Origin: Planctomycetaceae bacterium
Lineage (GTDB): Bacteria > Planctomycetota > Phycisphaerae > UBA1845 > UTPLA1
Length of the DNA stretch: 64,000 nucleotides
Direction of reading: 5' to 3'
Assembly (NCBI GenBank): GCA_011525745.1
Contig: WYBU01000068.1
Location: 1 to 64,000, forward strand
Part shown: positions 8,676-18,234 of the stretch, one piece after another
How the letters are laid out: every line of letters begins with the position of its first letter
How positions within the stretch are numbered: position 1 is the first letter of the stretch
Notes under the pieces: generated by a model
The model's input: the letters and a program-made list of their open reading frames with translations, nothing else
Database searches by the model: none
What the model was told of the DNA's origin: nothing
Position numbers and translations under genes: made by a program

Positions 8676-9530
8676 TCAGCCGAACCGGCCCGTGATGTAG
8701 GCCTCCGTGCGCGGGTCGGCGGGTTTCGTGAAAAGCTGGCGTGTTTCGCCGAATTCGATCAGCGTGCCCAGGTAGAGAAACGCCGTGTAGTCAGCCACAC
8801 GGCTGGCTTGCTGCATGTTATGCGTCACGATCGCGACTGTGTAGCGCGTTCTCAATTCGTGGATCAAATCCTCGATTTTCGCGGTCGCGATCGGGTCCAG
8901 CGCGGAACACGGTTCGTCCATCAGCAGGACGTCCGGCTTCATGGCCAGCGCGCGGGCGATGCACAGGCGCTGCTGCTGACCGCCGCTGAGGTGCGATCCC
9001 GAGCGATCGAGCACGTCCTTGACTTCGTCCCACAGTGCCGCCTGGCGCAGGGACGATTCGACCAGCGCGTCTTCGTCATCCGCGCGCGACTTTTGCAGGC
9101 GCAGCCCGGCCAGGACGTTCTGCCGGATGGACATGGCGGGAAACGGATTCGGCTTCTGAAAAACCATGCCGACGCGCTGCCGCAGCCGCACCGGGTTCAC
9201 CTCGGGTCGATAGACATCCACGCCGTCGAGGAAGACGCGCCCCGTCACGCGGGCGCCGCGGACGACCTCGTGCATGCGATTCAGGCATCGAACCAGCGTC
9301 GACTTGCCGCATCCGGACGGCCCGATGATGGCCGTGGCGCGATGCTCGGCAATCGGGAGCGTCACGCCCTTGAGCACTTCCGTCGCGCCGAACCAGGCGC
9401 GCAGGTCCTCGACCCACATCTTCGAGGTCAGTCCCGCGTCCGTTCGCGCCGGGACCGATCCCGCCGACGTCGGTGGAGGCGGCGCCACATGCTCCAGTCG
9501 CGGGCTGTTCTTGTCTATTGTGTGGTTCAC
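8676..9530 (-). CDS. pstB: Phosphate ABC transporter ATPase PstB
   Basis: A 284-residue ATPase. Walker A is GPSGCGKST, the signature LSGGQQQR, Walker [14 protein letters not shown] and the switch His sits in VTHNMQQ; the Q-loop reads VFQKPNPFP, typical of PstB. About 38 residues precede the usual PstB start, rich in Pro and Ser ([14 protein letters not shown]), so the true start could be internal at the Met of [11 protein letters not shown], but the ATG used overlaps the pstA stop by 4 bp (ATGA), as the other junctions in this operon do. It energises inorganic phosphate import on the cytoplasmic face together with PstA and PstC. Confidence 0.97.
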   Translation of the reverse strand: MNHTIDKNSPRLEHVAPPPPTSAGSVPARTDAGLTSKMWVEDLRAWFGATEVLKGVTLPIAEHRATAIIGPSGCGKSTLVRCLNRMHEVVRGARVTGRVFLDGVDVYRPEVNPVRLRQRVGMVFQKPNPFPAMSIRQNVLAGLRLQKSRADDEDALVESSLRQAALWDEVKDVLDRSGSHLSGGQQQRLCIARALAMKPDVLLMDEPCSALDPIATAKIEDLIHELRTRYTVAIVTHNMQQASRVADYTAFLYLGTLIEFGETRQLFTKPADPRTEAYITGRFG

Positions 9531-10444
9531 GATGAAAGCTTCCGCTCGAATCGAACGCGCAGCCAGATCGCCGCGCCATTCATCAGCAACATAATGGCCA
9601 GGAGGACGATGATCCCTGCCGCCGCGTTGACCCGGAAGCCGGCCTGCGGCCGGGAAATCCAGTTGAAGATCTGGATGGGCAATGCCGTGAACGGGCTGTG
9701 CACCGAGTCGGGCAGGAAGGGCACGTACGTCAGCGCGCCGATTGTGATCAATGGGGCGGTTTCACCGATCGCCCGGGCCAGGGCGAGAATGATGCCGGTT
9801 AGTATCCCCGGGAGGCTCATCGGCAGCACCACACGGCGGACCGTTTGCCAGCGATCGGCGCCCAGCGCGAAGCACGCCTCGCGCATCGAATGCGGTACGG
9901 TGCGAAGCGCTTCCCGCGCGGCCAGGATCACCATCGGCAGCAGCAGCAGCGCGAGCGTCGCAGCCCCGGCGAGCAGGCTGCGGCCGAACGCCATCGCCCG
10001 CACAAAAAGTTCCAGGCCCAGCAGACCGTAGATGATGGAGGGGACGCCGGCGAGATTGCTGATGCTCACCTCGATCAGCCCTGTCAGCCGCGAAGAGCCG
10101 GCATACTCCTCGAGGTAGATCGCGGCCCCCACGCCCAGCGGAATGGCCATCACGGCCGTGAGGCCCATCAGGAAGGCGGAGCCGACCAGGGCCGGCAGTA
10201 TCCCGGCGTTGGCGGGAACCCGGGAGGGATAAGCGGTGATGAACTCCATCGACAGGCGCGGCCATCCTTCCTGAAGCGCGCGGCCCAGCAGCGTCGCCAG
10301 CAACAGCAGCGGCAGCACGAGCGCCAGCGCGCAGATGGCCCGAAAAGCCCGCTCCGGGCCTGGATTGAGTCGTGAGTCGGGCGGCCAATCGCGCGGCGAT
10401 GCGTGCTGCACGGCGGCGGCTGTGCCGTATGGCTTCTCGATCAA
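9527..10444 (-). CDS. pstA: Phosphate ABC transporter permease PstA
   Basis: A 305-residue inner-membrane protein with six predicted hydrophobic segments, beginning with [18 protein letters not shown]. The cytoplasmic loop carries the EAA-like coupling motif ([20 protein letters not shown]) that docks onto PstB. The sequence [19 protein letters not shown] is characteristic of PstA. It overlaps pstC and pstB by 4 bp each, which implies translational coupling. It forms the membrane channel for phosphate with PstC. Confidence 0.96.
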   Translation of the reverse strand: MIEKPYGTAAAVQHASPRDWPPDSRLNPGPERAFRAICALALVLPLLLLATLLGRALQEGWPRLSMEFITAYPSRVPANAGILPALVGSAFLMGLTAVMAIPLGVGAAIYLEEYAGSSRLTGLIEVSISNLAGVPSIIYGLLGLELFVRAMAFGRSLLAGAATLALLLLPMVILAAREALRTVPHSMREACFALGADRWQTVRRVVLPMSLPGILTGIILALARAIGETAPLITIGALTYVPFLPDSVHSPFTALPIQIFNWISRPQAGFRVNAAAGIIVLLAIMLLMNGAAIWLRVRFERKLSS

Positions 10445-11367
10445 AGAGTGCCTCCCTTCATCACGCGTTTTTTCAGAAAGTGCGAAGCGACGTTTAGCGC
10501 CATCGTGAAAACGAACAGCGTCGTGCCAACCGCGAAGATGGTTCGATACGCGAGCGTGCCGGCCGGTGTGTCGCCCAGGCTCACCTGCACGATGTAGGCG
10601 GTCATGGTTTCGATGGGGACGCGCGGATCAAAGGTGAATCGCGGTTGCTGTCCCGCGGCGATGGCCACGATCATCGTCTCGCCGACGGCGCGGGAAATCC
10701 CGATGATCACCGCGGCGCCGATGCCCGAAAAGGCGCTCGGCAGCACCACGTTGCGTATCGTACGAAGCTTGCCGCCGCCCAGCGCCAGGGCGCCTTCCCG
10801 AAGCGAATCAGGCACCGCGTGGATGGCGTCTTCGCTCAGCGACGCGATGATGGGCATGATCATGATGCCCATCACGATTCCCGCGCCCAGGGCGTTGAAG
10901 CCGGCCAAGCCGGGAATGACGTGTTGCAGCGCCGGCGTCACGACGGCCAGCGCGAAGTAGCCGTAAACGACCGTGGGGATGCCCGCCAGAATCTCCAGGG
11001 CCGGCTTCAGGCAGCGGCGGGCGCGAACGGACGCGTACTCGCTCAGATAGATCGCGGCCAACAGCCCCAACGGAAGCGCCGTAGCGATGGCGATCGCGCT
11101 GGTCAGTACCGTTCCCGATACCAGCGCCCAGATCCCGAAGCGCTGATGCGCAAAGAGCGGAGTCCATTCGGTATCGCCCAAAAACTGACGAAAACTGACG
11201 TCACGGAAGAAGCTCACCGTCTCGGTCAACAGCACGGCGATAATCCCGGCCGTCGTGAGTATCGAGATCGCCGCGCAGCCCCCCAGCGCGACGGCGGCCA
11301 CTCGCTCGGACAGCCGGCGCTTGCGGCAGAGATCCAATCCATCCCGGCGGATGCTCTGCGCGTTCAC
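10441..11367 (-). CDS. pstC: Phosphate ABC transporter permease PstC
   Basis: A 308-residue membrane protein, second permease of the Pst complex. The N-terminal segment [17 protein letters not shown] is followed by a periplasmic region with [17 protein letters not shown], a hallmark of PstC, and the coupling loop [20 protein letters not shown]. It ends ATGA-overlapped with pstA and starts in a 4-bp overlap with pstS. All four transporter genes are therefore stacked without gaps on the minus strand, which keeps subunit stoichiometry linked. Confidence 0.96.
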   Translation of the reverse strand: MNAQSIRRDGLDLCRKRRLSERVAAVALGGCAAISILTTAGIIAVLLTETVSFFRDVSFRQFLGDTEWTPLFAHQRFGIWALVSGTVLTSAIAIATALPLGLLAAIYLSEYASVRARRCLKPALEILAGIPTVVYGYFALAVVTPALQHVIPGLAGFNALGAGIVMGIMIMPIIASLSEDAIHAVPDSLREGALALGGGKLRTIRNVVLPSAFSGIGAAVIIGISRAVGETMIVAIAAGQQPRFTFDPRVPIETMTAYIVQVSLGDTPAGTLAYRTIFAVGTTLFVFTMALNVASHFLKKRVMKGGTL

Positions 11368-12383
11368 TTGTCCTGCTCCTCGCGCTCCAGCAGATCCTCG
11401 ATCTTGACGCCGATCTGGGAGCCTTTACCGCCGAATAGCGAACCCGTGATTCGTTTGTCCACACGCGATTGGGCCAGCGAGTAGGCGCGCTCGGGCAATG
11501 AGATGTAGCCGACTTCCTCGACCAGGTGTGCCGAGTGAGCCAGTGCGTAGCGGACGAACGCTTCGACTTCCGGCCGGCTCAGCGACGACGTGCTGACGTA
11601 CATGAACACGGGGCGTGAAAGTGGCTGATACGTTCCGTCGCGGACGGTCTGAAACGTCGGCAGAACCGGTCCGGCGCCGTTGCTCTCGTTGCCGTCGTCG
11701 ACCGGCAACAGCTTGAGCTTGGAGCGGTTCTCTTCGAAGTAGGCCAGTCCGAAGAAGCCCAGCGCCAGAGGATCGCCGGCGATGCCCTGAACGAGCACGT
11801 TGTCGTCCTCGCTCGAAGTGAAGTCGCCGCGGCTGGAATGTTCGGTCCCGACGATCGCCGCGGTGAAATAGTCGTACGTGCCGCTGTCGACGCCGGGGCC
11901 GTACAGGTGCACTTCCTTGTCGGGCCAGCCTTCGCGAATCTGGCTCCAGCGCATGATCTTGTTTTGCGCTTCCGGCTGCCAGAGTCGCTTCAGTTCCTCT
12001 ACGCTGATGTGGTTGGCCCAGTCATTGGCGGGGTTGACGACGACCGCCAGCCCATCATAGGACAGCGGCAGTTCCACGTACTCGACTCCGCCGGCCGCAC
12101 AGGCTTCGGTCTCCACCGGGCGGATCGGCCGCGAAGCGCCGCTGATGTCCGTTTCGGAGGCTGCGAACTTTTTGAATCCGCCGCCCGTCCCGGAGACTCC
12201 CACGATAACGCTGTACGACGGCTGAGATTTCTGGAATTCCTCGGCGATGGCTTCCATGATGGGAAAGACGGTGCTGGAGCCGTCGATTCTTACGGTGCGG
12301 GCCTGTTGTTGCTCTTTACGGCATCCACATACCGCCATCGTCAGGACGGTCAGCATCAGCGTCGTACGCGTCATACTCGTCAC
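11364..12383 (-). CDS. pstS: Phosphate-binding lipoprotein PstS
   Basis: A 339-residue substrate-binding protein, first gene of the operon. The hydrophobic N-terminus [18 protein letters not shown] carries a lipobox ending in Cys, so it is likely membrane-anchored rather than soluble. Phosphate-binding loops are visible: [20 protein letters not shown] and SGASRPI. A strong ribosome site GGAGGTGA precedes the ATG by 5 nt. It captures phosphate (and unavoidably some arsenate) outside the inner membrane and hands it to PstCA. Transcription presumably begins in the 394-bp space upstream; I could not define a Pho box there. Confidence 0.95.
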   Translation of the reverse strand: MTSMTRTTLMLTVLTMAVCGCRKEQQQARTVRIDGSSTVFPIMEAIAEEFQKSQPSYSVIVGVSGTGGGFKKFAASETDISGASRPIRPVETEACAAGGVEYVELPLSYDGLAVVVNPANDWANHISVEELKRLWQPEAQNKIMRWSQIREGWPDKEVHLYGPGVDSGTYDYFTAAIVGTEHSSRGDFTSSEDDNVLVQGIAGDPLALGFFGLAYFEENRSKLKLLPVDDGNESNGAGPVLPTFQTVRDGTYQPLSRPVFMYVSTSSLSRPEVEAFVRYALAHSAHLVEEVGYISLPERAYSLAQSRVDKRITGSLFGGKGSQIGVKIEDLLEREEQDK

Positions 12384-12777
12384 CTCCGGTGTTGAATGAG
12401 TCTGGTACCAGGTCCGTTTTCAGTCGTGGCGCGCATCGCCGGTTCGTGAGCTTGATCCGCAAAGCGCCACATGAAGCTCATCGCCGTCGGGTCGGGAGTT
12501 GCGGAACCGCGCCGCTCATCCTGACCTTGGTTGATGAATAAAAAGATTCCTCTGACAACGCGCCGCGCTTCCCTTCGACGATGCGGCGAGCATGACTGCG
12601 CGCGGCCTCGTTACCGCGCTCCATCGTCAAGGGATGGATCAGCCGTGCAGGGGAACGCCACAAGCCTCTGGTTCACGCGGGATCGTCCGCGCCCATTCGC
12701 TCAGCCTGTCCCACGCCGGTGGAAAGCGCCAGGCAAGTCCGCGTCGCATCCCTCACACCTCACCTCATGTCCGCCTC
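12384..12777. other. Upstream region of the pst operon
   Basis: A 394-bp space between the acr3 stop and pstS, both read leftward. It must contain the pst promoter unless transcription comes from acr3. I see no pair of 11-bp direct repeats typical of a PhoB box and no clear terminator after acr3. No supported gene lies here. Confidence 0.4.
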
Positions 12778-13923
12778 TCAGTGGTGCGCCGCGCCGTCGG
12801 CAAGAAAACGACTCCAGTTCGCGCAGCATCCCGGCGCGGGCGCGGGGCAATCCTCGGCCGACGCCGCGGGGAACCAGCCGCGCGTGCGGTTGCAGATCGC
12901 GCAGACGCTCAACATCACCGGCACCTCGACCAGCACGCCCACGACCGTCGCCAGCGCCGCCCCCGAGTCCGGGCCGTACAGCGCGATCGCCGTCGCGACG
13001 GCCAGCTCGAAGAAGTTGCTGGCGCCGATCAACGCGCCGGGCGCGGCCACGCCGTGCGGCACGCCGAACAGCTTCATCAGTCCGTACACCAGCGACGAGT
13101 TGAAATAGACCTGAATCAAAATCGGAATCGCGATCAGCACGACGTGGAAGAACCGACCGGTGATGTTGTCGGCCTGAAACGCGAAGATCAGCACCAGCGT
13201 CGCCAGCAGCGCCAGGACGGCGACCGGATGAAAGCGCGGCAGAAAGGCGTTCTCGAACCACGCGGCGCCGCGCGAGCGGATCAGCCAGACGCGCGTCGCC
13301 ACGCCGGCCGCCAGCGGGATGACGATGAAGCAGATCACCGCATAAACGAGGACCATGAAAGGGACCGTCAGCGCCGAGGCCCCGCTGACCAGCAGCGTGA
13401 CGATGGGCGCGAACAGCACGAGCATCAACAGGTCGTTGACCGACACTTGCACCAGCGTGTACGCCGCGTCGCCGCGCGTCAGATAGCTCCACACGAATAC
13501 CATCGCCGTGCAGGGGGCGGCGGCCAGGATGATCACGCCGGCCACGTACTGGTCGGCAAGCTCGGCCCCGATCCACGGAAAAAACAGGTGCTTGAAGAAG
13601 ACGTATCCGATCAGTGCCATGCTGAACGGCTTGACCAGCCAGTTGACGAAGCAGGTGATCAGCAGCCCCTTCGGCCGCTTGCCGACGCCCAGCACCGAGG
13701 CGAAGTCGACCTTGAGCATCATCGGATAGATCATCAGCCAGATCAGGACGGCGATGGGCACGTTGATCTGGCTGCCGCCGCCGAATTCCAGTCGGCGCAG
13801 GGCGTCGATCAGGCCGGGTGCCAGCTTGCCAAGGCCGACGCCGACGATCATGCACAGCGCAACCCACAGGCTGAGGTATCGCTCGAACAGGTTGAGGCGG
13901 CGGATTTCTGATGAGTCAACCAT
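12778..13923 (-). CDS. acr3: Arsenite efflux carrier Acr3
   Basis: A 381-residue carrier with ten predicted membrane segments. The conserved Cys of Acr3 is present in AAAPCTAMVFVWS, and the partner helices include GALIGASNFFELAVATAIAL. It extrudes arsenite using the membrane potential. The ATG chosen (MVDSSEIRR) has AGGGGA about 8 nt upstream; an earlier ATG 8 codons before lacks one. After the last membrane helix the protein has a ~30-residue hydrophilic tail with three Cys (DCPAPAPGCC), not usual for Acr3. It reads in the same direction as pst, upstream of it, so arsenite made by the PhoU-ArsC fusion would have an exporter alongside. Confidence 0.95.
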   Translation of the reverse strand: MVDSSEIRRLNLFERYLSLWVALCMIVGVGLGKLAPGLIDALRRLEFGGGSQINVPIAVLIWLMIYPMMLKVDFASVLGVGKRPKGLLITCFVNWLVKPFSMALIGYVFFKHLFFPWIGAELADQYVAGVIILAAAPCTAMVFVWSYLTRGDAAYTLVQVSVNDLLMLVLFAPIVTLLVSGASALTVPFMVLVYAVICFIVIPLAAGVATRVWLIRSRGAAWFENAFLPRFHPVAVLALLATLVLIFAFQADNITGRFFHVVLIAIPILIQVYFNSSLVYGLMKLFGVPHGVAAPGALIGASNFFELAVATAIALYGPDSGAALATVVGVLVEVPVMLSVCAICNRTRGWFPAASAEDCPAPAPGCCANWSRFLADGAAHH

Positions 13924-14136
13924 GGCGGCGAGTCCCCTGGCCGGCAAAGCCGATGCTCAGGATGGGGGCATCAATCACTCGGAACGAGAGTCGGGCGCGC
14001 CCGCCACGTTGACGTCGGAACGCGCGGGCGCACAAGGAACAGGCGGATACGGGGCGCTTCAAATGATTCGCGTGCATCGAAGGTGGCCGCGCCCGGCGCC
14101 TGAGAGAACCCGTGTTGTGCATAGCAGATGCTCAGT

Positions 14137-14577
14137 TCACAGCGAGGACCATTCAGCGGCCTGAGACAACAGCGCCAAGTGGGAGACATTCGTTGTCGCA
14201 ATAACGACGTTGGAAACACCAAGAGATCGCGTCTGCGCGGCGAGAATGACGTCGCCGTCAAGTGCGTGACGATCCGCCGTCGCGCGTCCCAGGCTGCGCG
14301 AGCGCGCCCATAGTTCGGCGGCCGCGCGCATCATTGAGGTTGTCAGCGGCAGGTATCCCAGTCGCGTCCCGAGATTGTCCAACCGCTCGATGCTTGCGGT
14401 CGAGCCGAGCCTGATCAGTTCCCGTCGAACCTCATTATCGGATATCTCGGGCACGATGACGCGTTCACCCGCCGCCGGCAGACGTTCAAGCCAGGCCTTG
14501 CATGAGTCGACTTCCGGGATTCCGCCACGATGTGAGAGCATGCCCAGCGGCCCGGCGTCGAGAACAATCGTCCTCAT
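14137..14577 (-). CDS. PIN-domain toxin (VapC-like)
   Basis: A 146-residue protein with the acidic core of PIN ribonucleases: first Asp in VLDAGPLGML, a Glu-rich helix after VPEISDNEVRRELI, and Asp residues in DRHALDGDVILAA. Such toxins cleave RNA, often tRNA, until bound by the antitoxin. Its ATG overlaps the stop of the upstream gene by 4 bp, the normal arrangement for a toxin-antitoxin pair. It sits just upstream of acr3 on the same strand, separated by about 210 bp. Toxin function is inferred from fold and context. Confidence 0.8.
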   Translation of the reverse strand: MRTIVLDAGPLGMLSHRGGIPEVDSCKAWLERLPAAGERVIVPEISDNEVRRELIRLGSTASIERLDNLGTRLGYLPLTTSMMRAAAELWARSRSLGRATADRHALDGDVILAAQTRSLGVSNVVIATTNVSHLALLSQAAEWSSL

Positions 14578-14849
14578 GGGTAGACTTTCCGTTGCGACGA
14601 ATGGTGTTCGTTCATGCCGGCCTTGAATGCCTCCCATGCACGACGCCGTTCCTCGATTTCCGCCGGGTCGCTCGTGGCATCCTGTTCGTTCCAGCGGCGC
14701 AGCATTTCAAGCGCCGCCTGTCGCCGAACCTCGAGCAGACAGCGCTCCAGAGTTCGAACGACGAACTCGGATTCGCCGATGCCTTCCGCCTCGGCGGCCT
14801 GCTTCAGTCGCCCTTCAAGCTCCGCTGGAAGATTCAGGGTCAGAGTCAT
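14574..14849 (-). CDS. Antitoxin partner of the PIN toxin
   Basis: A 91-residue protein. The first half (MTLTLNLPAELEGRLKQAAE) is a ribbon-helix-helix style DNA-binding segment, with the beta strand TLTLNLP followed by helices; the charged second half (EEVRR to AFKAGMNEH) would wrap the toxin. GAGGTG lies 5 nt before the ATG and a TATAAT box lies about 20 nt upstream of it. It likely represses its own promoter together with the toxin. No similar pair occurs elsewhere in the window. Confidence 0.75.
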   Translation of the reverse strand: MTLTLNLPAELEGRLKQAAEAEGIGESEFVVRTLERCLLEVRRQAALEMLRRWNEQDATSDPAEIEERRRAWEAFKAGMNEHHSSQRKVYP

Positions 14850-14867
14850 GGCACACCTCAAGCGTTC

Positions 14868-14873
14868 ATTATA
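14868..14873 (-). promoter_or_regulatory. -10 element of the toxin-antitoxin operon
   Basis: A perfect TATAAT on the minus strand, 18 nt upstream of the antitoxin ATG. No good -35 hexamer is seen at 16-18 bp, so the promoter may be weak or use another factor. The position is suited to autoregulation by the antitoxin. Confidence 0.5.
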
Positions 14874-15549
14874 CGAAACGAAAGTTGACCGAGCATGGTT
14901 GGTGGGCCGGCGAGAAAAAGACGCCGTCGCATGTCCTGCGCCGGGCCGGAAGTGGGGTCGGATCGGCACATGCAGAACATGGAGGAAAGTCCCCTGCCGG
15001 CAGGACAGGCGCCGTTGATAGTGACATGTACTGTCCGCTGCATGTCGTATCACGCGTTATCCTCGCTGCCGGAGGCCCACGCAACTCGCGACGGAGTTCT
15101 TGCCGTCCTCCCTGCTCGGGAAAGTCGCATAATCATGTCACGCTCAACGCACGGCGGCCACAGAATTCATCAAATCTTAACGGAGTGCATGCATGCCGTC
15201 CGACGACACGATCAGCCAAAGCGTGGCTCGCCGCGGGTGGAAGATCTGCGATCGCGATTCAAGGACCCGGTTCGAAGCCAAGCGTTTCGGGGCTTGCGTT
15301 CCTGATATGCGGACGTTTTAAGGACGAGCTTGCAGAGGGACGCCGCGTTGAACTTTCCGTACGCGTGGCGACGGCGGAATGGTTCGGATAAGTCATCGAA
15401 GTGCCGGTGCCTTCATCGGAAGGCGGCGCCCTGGTGGGCATGACGTTGATGCGCGGATGTCGCCTCTTTGTTGAAGTCGAGATTGGCGAGCACGTTTCGG
15501 TCGACGGGCGCAATGCCGCTCCGGCGGTGGAATGACTGCCTTCCTGCCT
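14874..15549. other. Intergenic region, possible gene remnants
   Basis: About 680 bp without a convincing gene. On the plus strand two short frames, 15193-15321 and one ending at 15391 with KDELAEGRRVELSVRV, followed by a third ending at 15535, look weakly protein-like but shift frame and match nothing I know. They may be remains of a decayed gene. Confidence 0.3.
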
Positions 15550-16062
15550 TCACGGCAGCACGCGGTCCCATGCGGTCTGTACGAAATAGAACGCGCGCCC
15601 GCAGCTCGTCGGTCCGAAGGCACAGCACAAGATCAGGAACGGCACGCCCTCGAGCAGGAGCAACAGGATGGATGTTCCCAGCCGCCGGGACTGCGAGGCC
15701 GGGATGCGCGGACTGAAGGCCCAGCGGATGAGGCGGCACGCCGTGAACAGCGCGTAACCGCTGGAGAATAGCAGAGGCAACAGGCCAACAAGAAAAATTG
15801 ACGACGGCCATTCGTAGACGACGAAAGCCCTGCCGATGAGCCAAATGAGCAGGAAGCTCGCACCGATCAGGACGGCACATGTCTCACGCAGACCGAGCGC
15901 TTTCAGATACAAATCTCGCGCCTTGTGCGACGCGTGTTGCAGGTCGACCAGCGAGACAAACTGTGTTCCACACTCCGGACAGCGCGGCTCGGTCGCGGCG
16001 CGCAGGTCATACTCGCAGCGCGGGCAGGGCAGCGATTGCGGATCGAGCGGCGCGTCGGGCAT
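15550..16062 (-). CDS. Zinc-ribbon membrane protein
   Basis: A 170-residue protein starting MPDAPLDPQSL. An N-terminal zinc ribbon (PCPRCEYDLRA, then PRCPECG) is followed by a short linker and membrane segments around VLIGASFLLIWLIG, SSIFLVGLLPLLFSSGY and ILLLLLEGVPFLILCC. This CPxCxYDLR ribbon plus membrane anchor is very common in planctomycetes and its function is unknown. No clear ribosome site precedes the ATG. The gene reads downstream of the aspartyl protease-like gene, with 53 bp between them, so they may be co-transcribed. Confidence 0.7.
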   Translation of the reverse strand: MPDAPLDPQSLPCPRCEYDLRAATEPRCPECGTQFVSLVDLQHASHKARDLYLKALGLRETCAVLIGASFLLIWLIGRAFVVYEWPSSIFLVGLLPLLFSSGYALFTACRLIRWAFSPRIPASQSRRLGTSILLLLLEGVPFLILCCAFGPTSCGRAFYFVQTAWDRVLP

Positions 16063-16115
16063 ATGTAAAGCTGTTTGGATTGCGGCGTGCGGATGGTGGC
16101 CGTCGGGCGCGAGGC

Positions 16116-16571
16116 TCAGAAAACCTCCGCCATCCATTGCCCGCCATGTTCCGGATTGCCGACAAGCCGATGATTAACGACATCGATCCAAAAATCGAGT
16201 TTTTCCAGCGGAATCTGACCCAGCAGAACCTGGCAACCCTCGGGAAACGCCGACACTTCGTCCGTGACGGTGCGATCCTGCACCTCGATCTGCGCGCCGC
16301 GATAGACGCCGAGCGTCATCGGACCAGACACGGTGCGTGACTCGCGCATGCGGTGGAACTTCAGCCCAAGCGTTCGCACCATCGCCTCGGGCATGCACAG
16401 ATACGTCGCCCCGGAATCGACCAGCGCCTCCGTCGTGACACGCCGCACCTGTTCCGGCGGAATCTCGCCCCGTTCGGCACGCTCGCGATCCTCGACGTTT
16501 TCAACCGTAATGGTTACGTCAACGCGACCCATCTCGACCCCCGGCTTCGGCTCGATGACGCTACGGTTCAT
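16116..16571 (-). CDS. Retropepsin-like aspartic protease (clan AA)
   Basis: A 151-residue protein with a single retropepsin-type active site: ALVDSGATYLCMP (DSGA) near residue 52, followed by the hydrophobic strand and the second motif VLLGQIPLEKLDF near 118-130. Clan AA enzymes of this size act as homodimers. An ATG with AGGAG 8 nt upstream sets the start; a TTG two codons earlier is too close to that site. Small DUF-style proteins of this fold are widespread in bacteria and often associated with toxin-antitoxin regions, as here, but substrates are unknown. Confidence 0.8.
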   Translation of the reverse strand: MNRSVIEPKPGVEMGRVDVTITVENVEDRERAERGEIPPEQVRRVTTEALVDSGATYLCMPEAMVRTLGLKFHRMRESRTVSGPMTLGVYRGAQIEVQDRTVTDEVSAFPEGCQVLLGQIPLEKLDFWIDVVNHRLVGNPEHGGQWMAEVF

Positions 16572-16735
16572 GACCAAGTTCTCCTGCGACGCCGCAACAT
16601 TATAAGCGAAACCGAACAGGTCCGACGATCGCCAAACATGTCAATAACGCAGGACAATGGCATGTACCTGAAGCGGTAGGTTCCCATTCGCACGGTCTGC
16701 AAGCCGGCGCCACGCGACAATCGCACGAGGTTGCC

Positions 16736-17470
16736 TCACAATAACATCATCTTCACCCCCGCAATCACGAGCACCACCGCCAGCAACCGGCGCAATGCAA
16801 AGCCGCCCAGGCGGCGGCTGCCCAACTCCGCGCCCAGAAAGCCTCCGAGCACCGCCGCGACGCCCCACGGCGCGGCGGCCAGCGGCACCTCGCGAACGAC
16901 GTACCAGTGCCCGGCCAGTCCGGCCGCGGAGTTGACGAGAATGAACGCCGCCGACACGCCGGCCGTGCGCCGCGGATCGGCCCATCCCATCAGAATCAGA
17001 ATCGGACTCAGGAAGATCCCGCCGCCGACTCCGACCAGTCCCGACAGCAATCCGATCGCCGCGCCGCACAACAGGCCCACGGCCATCGGCACGCGAGGGA
17101 CGCCGTCGCGCGCCGCCGGCGCCGAGGGCCGCGCCAGCCGCCAGGCGGCGAACAGCAGCGTCGCGCCGACGATGGGTTTGTAGATTTCGGTCGGCAGCGT
17201 CAGCGTTCCGCCAATCAGCGCGGCGGGCACCGATGCCGCGGCGAACGGCCAGAACACGCGCCCGGAAAACGCGCCGGCGCGGCCGAAGCGGTAGGTGGCA
17301 ATGCCGGCCACGAGCAGATTGAGCATCAGCGCCGCCGGCTTCATCACGGGCGGCGCCACGCCAAACAGCGCCATGACGGCCAGGTAGCCCGAGGCCCCGC
17401 CGTGTCCGACGCTGGAATAGAGCAAAGAGATGAAAAAGATCAGCCCGGTCAGCAGTACGGCGTCGGTCAT
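16736..17470 (-). CDS. TauE/SafE-family sulfite/anion exporter
   Basis: A 244-residue membrane protein with about seven or eight hydrophobic helices. It shows the two internally repeated half-motifs of TauE/SafE, VGHGGASGYLAVMALFGV near the N-terminus and VGVGGGIFLSPILILMGW in the second half. Members move sulfite, sulfoacetate or related organic anions. It is the distal gene of the minus-strand cluster running from arsR. Given its neighbours (CcdA, thioredoxins) a role in handling a sulfur compound linked to thiol chemistry is plausible but not shown. Confidence 0.88.
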   Translation of the reverse strand: MTDAVLLTGLIFFISLLYSSVGHGGASGYLAVMALFGVAPPVMKPAALMLNLLVAGIATYRFGRAGAFSGRVFWPFAAASVPAALIGGTLTLPTEIYKPIVGATLLFAAWRLARPSAPAARDGVPRVPMAVGLLCGAAIGLLSGLVGVGGGIFLSPILILMGWADPRRTAGVSAAFILVNSAAGLAGHWYVVREVPLAAAPWGVAAVLGGFLGAELGSRRLGGFALRRLLAVVLVIAGVKMMLL

Positions 17471-17556
17471 GTGGCGTACGATAACAGGCGGGCAGCCCCG
17501 ACGCGCCGTGCGCCTCTAATACCGGCATCGCAACCGCAATCACTTCGTCAGATGGG

Positions 17557-18234
17557 TCACCCCGCCAGCAGAAGTACGCCGACGAGCAGAATCAACCCAC
17601 CCGCAAGCTTTCGCAGCACGTCCAGGCCGCGGTTCCAGCCGCGCGAGTCCGCCGCCCGCTGCACCAGCCCGACCGACACGCCGCCCGCCAGCACCAGGCC
17701 GCAGTGGCCCAGGCTGTACGCCAGCAACAGCATCGCGCCAAACGCCGCGCCGCTGAGCGGCACGACCGCCAACAGCGCCAGCAGGACGGGTCCGGCGCAG
17801 GGAAGCGACACGAGACCGAAGAGCAATCCGAGCAGCAATGCGCCGACAAACCCGCGGCGCGTCGGCTGCATTCCCGCCGGCGCTGGAATGTGAAGACGCA
17901 GCAAGCCGATGAGATGCAGCCCCATCAGCAGACAGACGGCGGCGGCGACGTAGCTCCACCAGCTCGCCCGCAACACTGAGCTGGCCGCCCATGTGGCCAG
18001 GAACAGCACCGCAAACGTGACCGTCAGGCCCAGCGCGAACGTCAGCGAAAGCAGGAACGAGCGACCGACGCCGCGGCGTTCCTGCCCGGCGACGTAACCG
18101 ATCATCAACGGCACCATGGCCAGCACGCACGGATTGGCGGCCGTGAGCAGCCCGCCGAGAAACGCCGCCAGCGGCGCAAGCCAGGGATTGTTCTGCACGG
18201 CCTGTGCCAGGCTCTCGGACATTTGATCGAGCAT
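17557..18234 (-). CDS. CcdA-type thiol/disulfide transmembrane carrier
   Basis: A 225-residue protein with six hydrophobic segments and the two conserved redox Cys of the CcdA/DsbD core, Cys36 in AANPCVLAMVP and Cys146 in SLPCAGPVLL. These shuttle electrons from cytoplasmic thioredoxin across the membrane. It begins in a 1-nt overlap (TAATG) with the thioredoxin gene, implying that the two act as a pair. In arsenic loci such a pair could supply reducing power to an envelope target; that role is inference. Confidence 0.9.
   Translation of the reverse strand: MLDQMSESLAQAVQNNPWLAPLAAFLGGLLTAANPCVLAMVPLMIGYVAGQERRGVGRSFLLSLTFALGLTVTFAVLFLATWAASSVLRASWWSYVAAAVCLLMGLHLIGLLRLHIPAPAGMQPTRRGFVGALLLGLLFGLVSLPCAGPVLLALLAVVPLSGAAFGAMLLLAYSLGHCGLVLAGGVSVGLVQRAADSRGWNRGLDVLRKLAGGLILLVGVLLLAG

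Noticed and set aside
12384-12540. Pho box upstream of pstS
   Set aside because: No paired direct repeats with proper 11-bp spacing could be defended.
15193-15391. Short plus-strand frames, one with KDELAEGRRVEL resembling an IHF/HU fragment
   Set aside because: Similarity is a few residues only, frames shift, and no start signal is present. Mentioned as possible remnants but not called.
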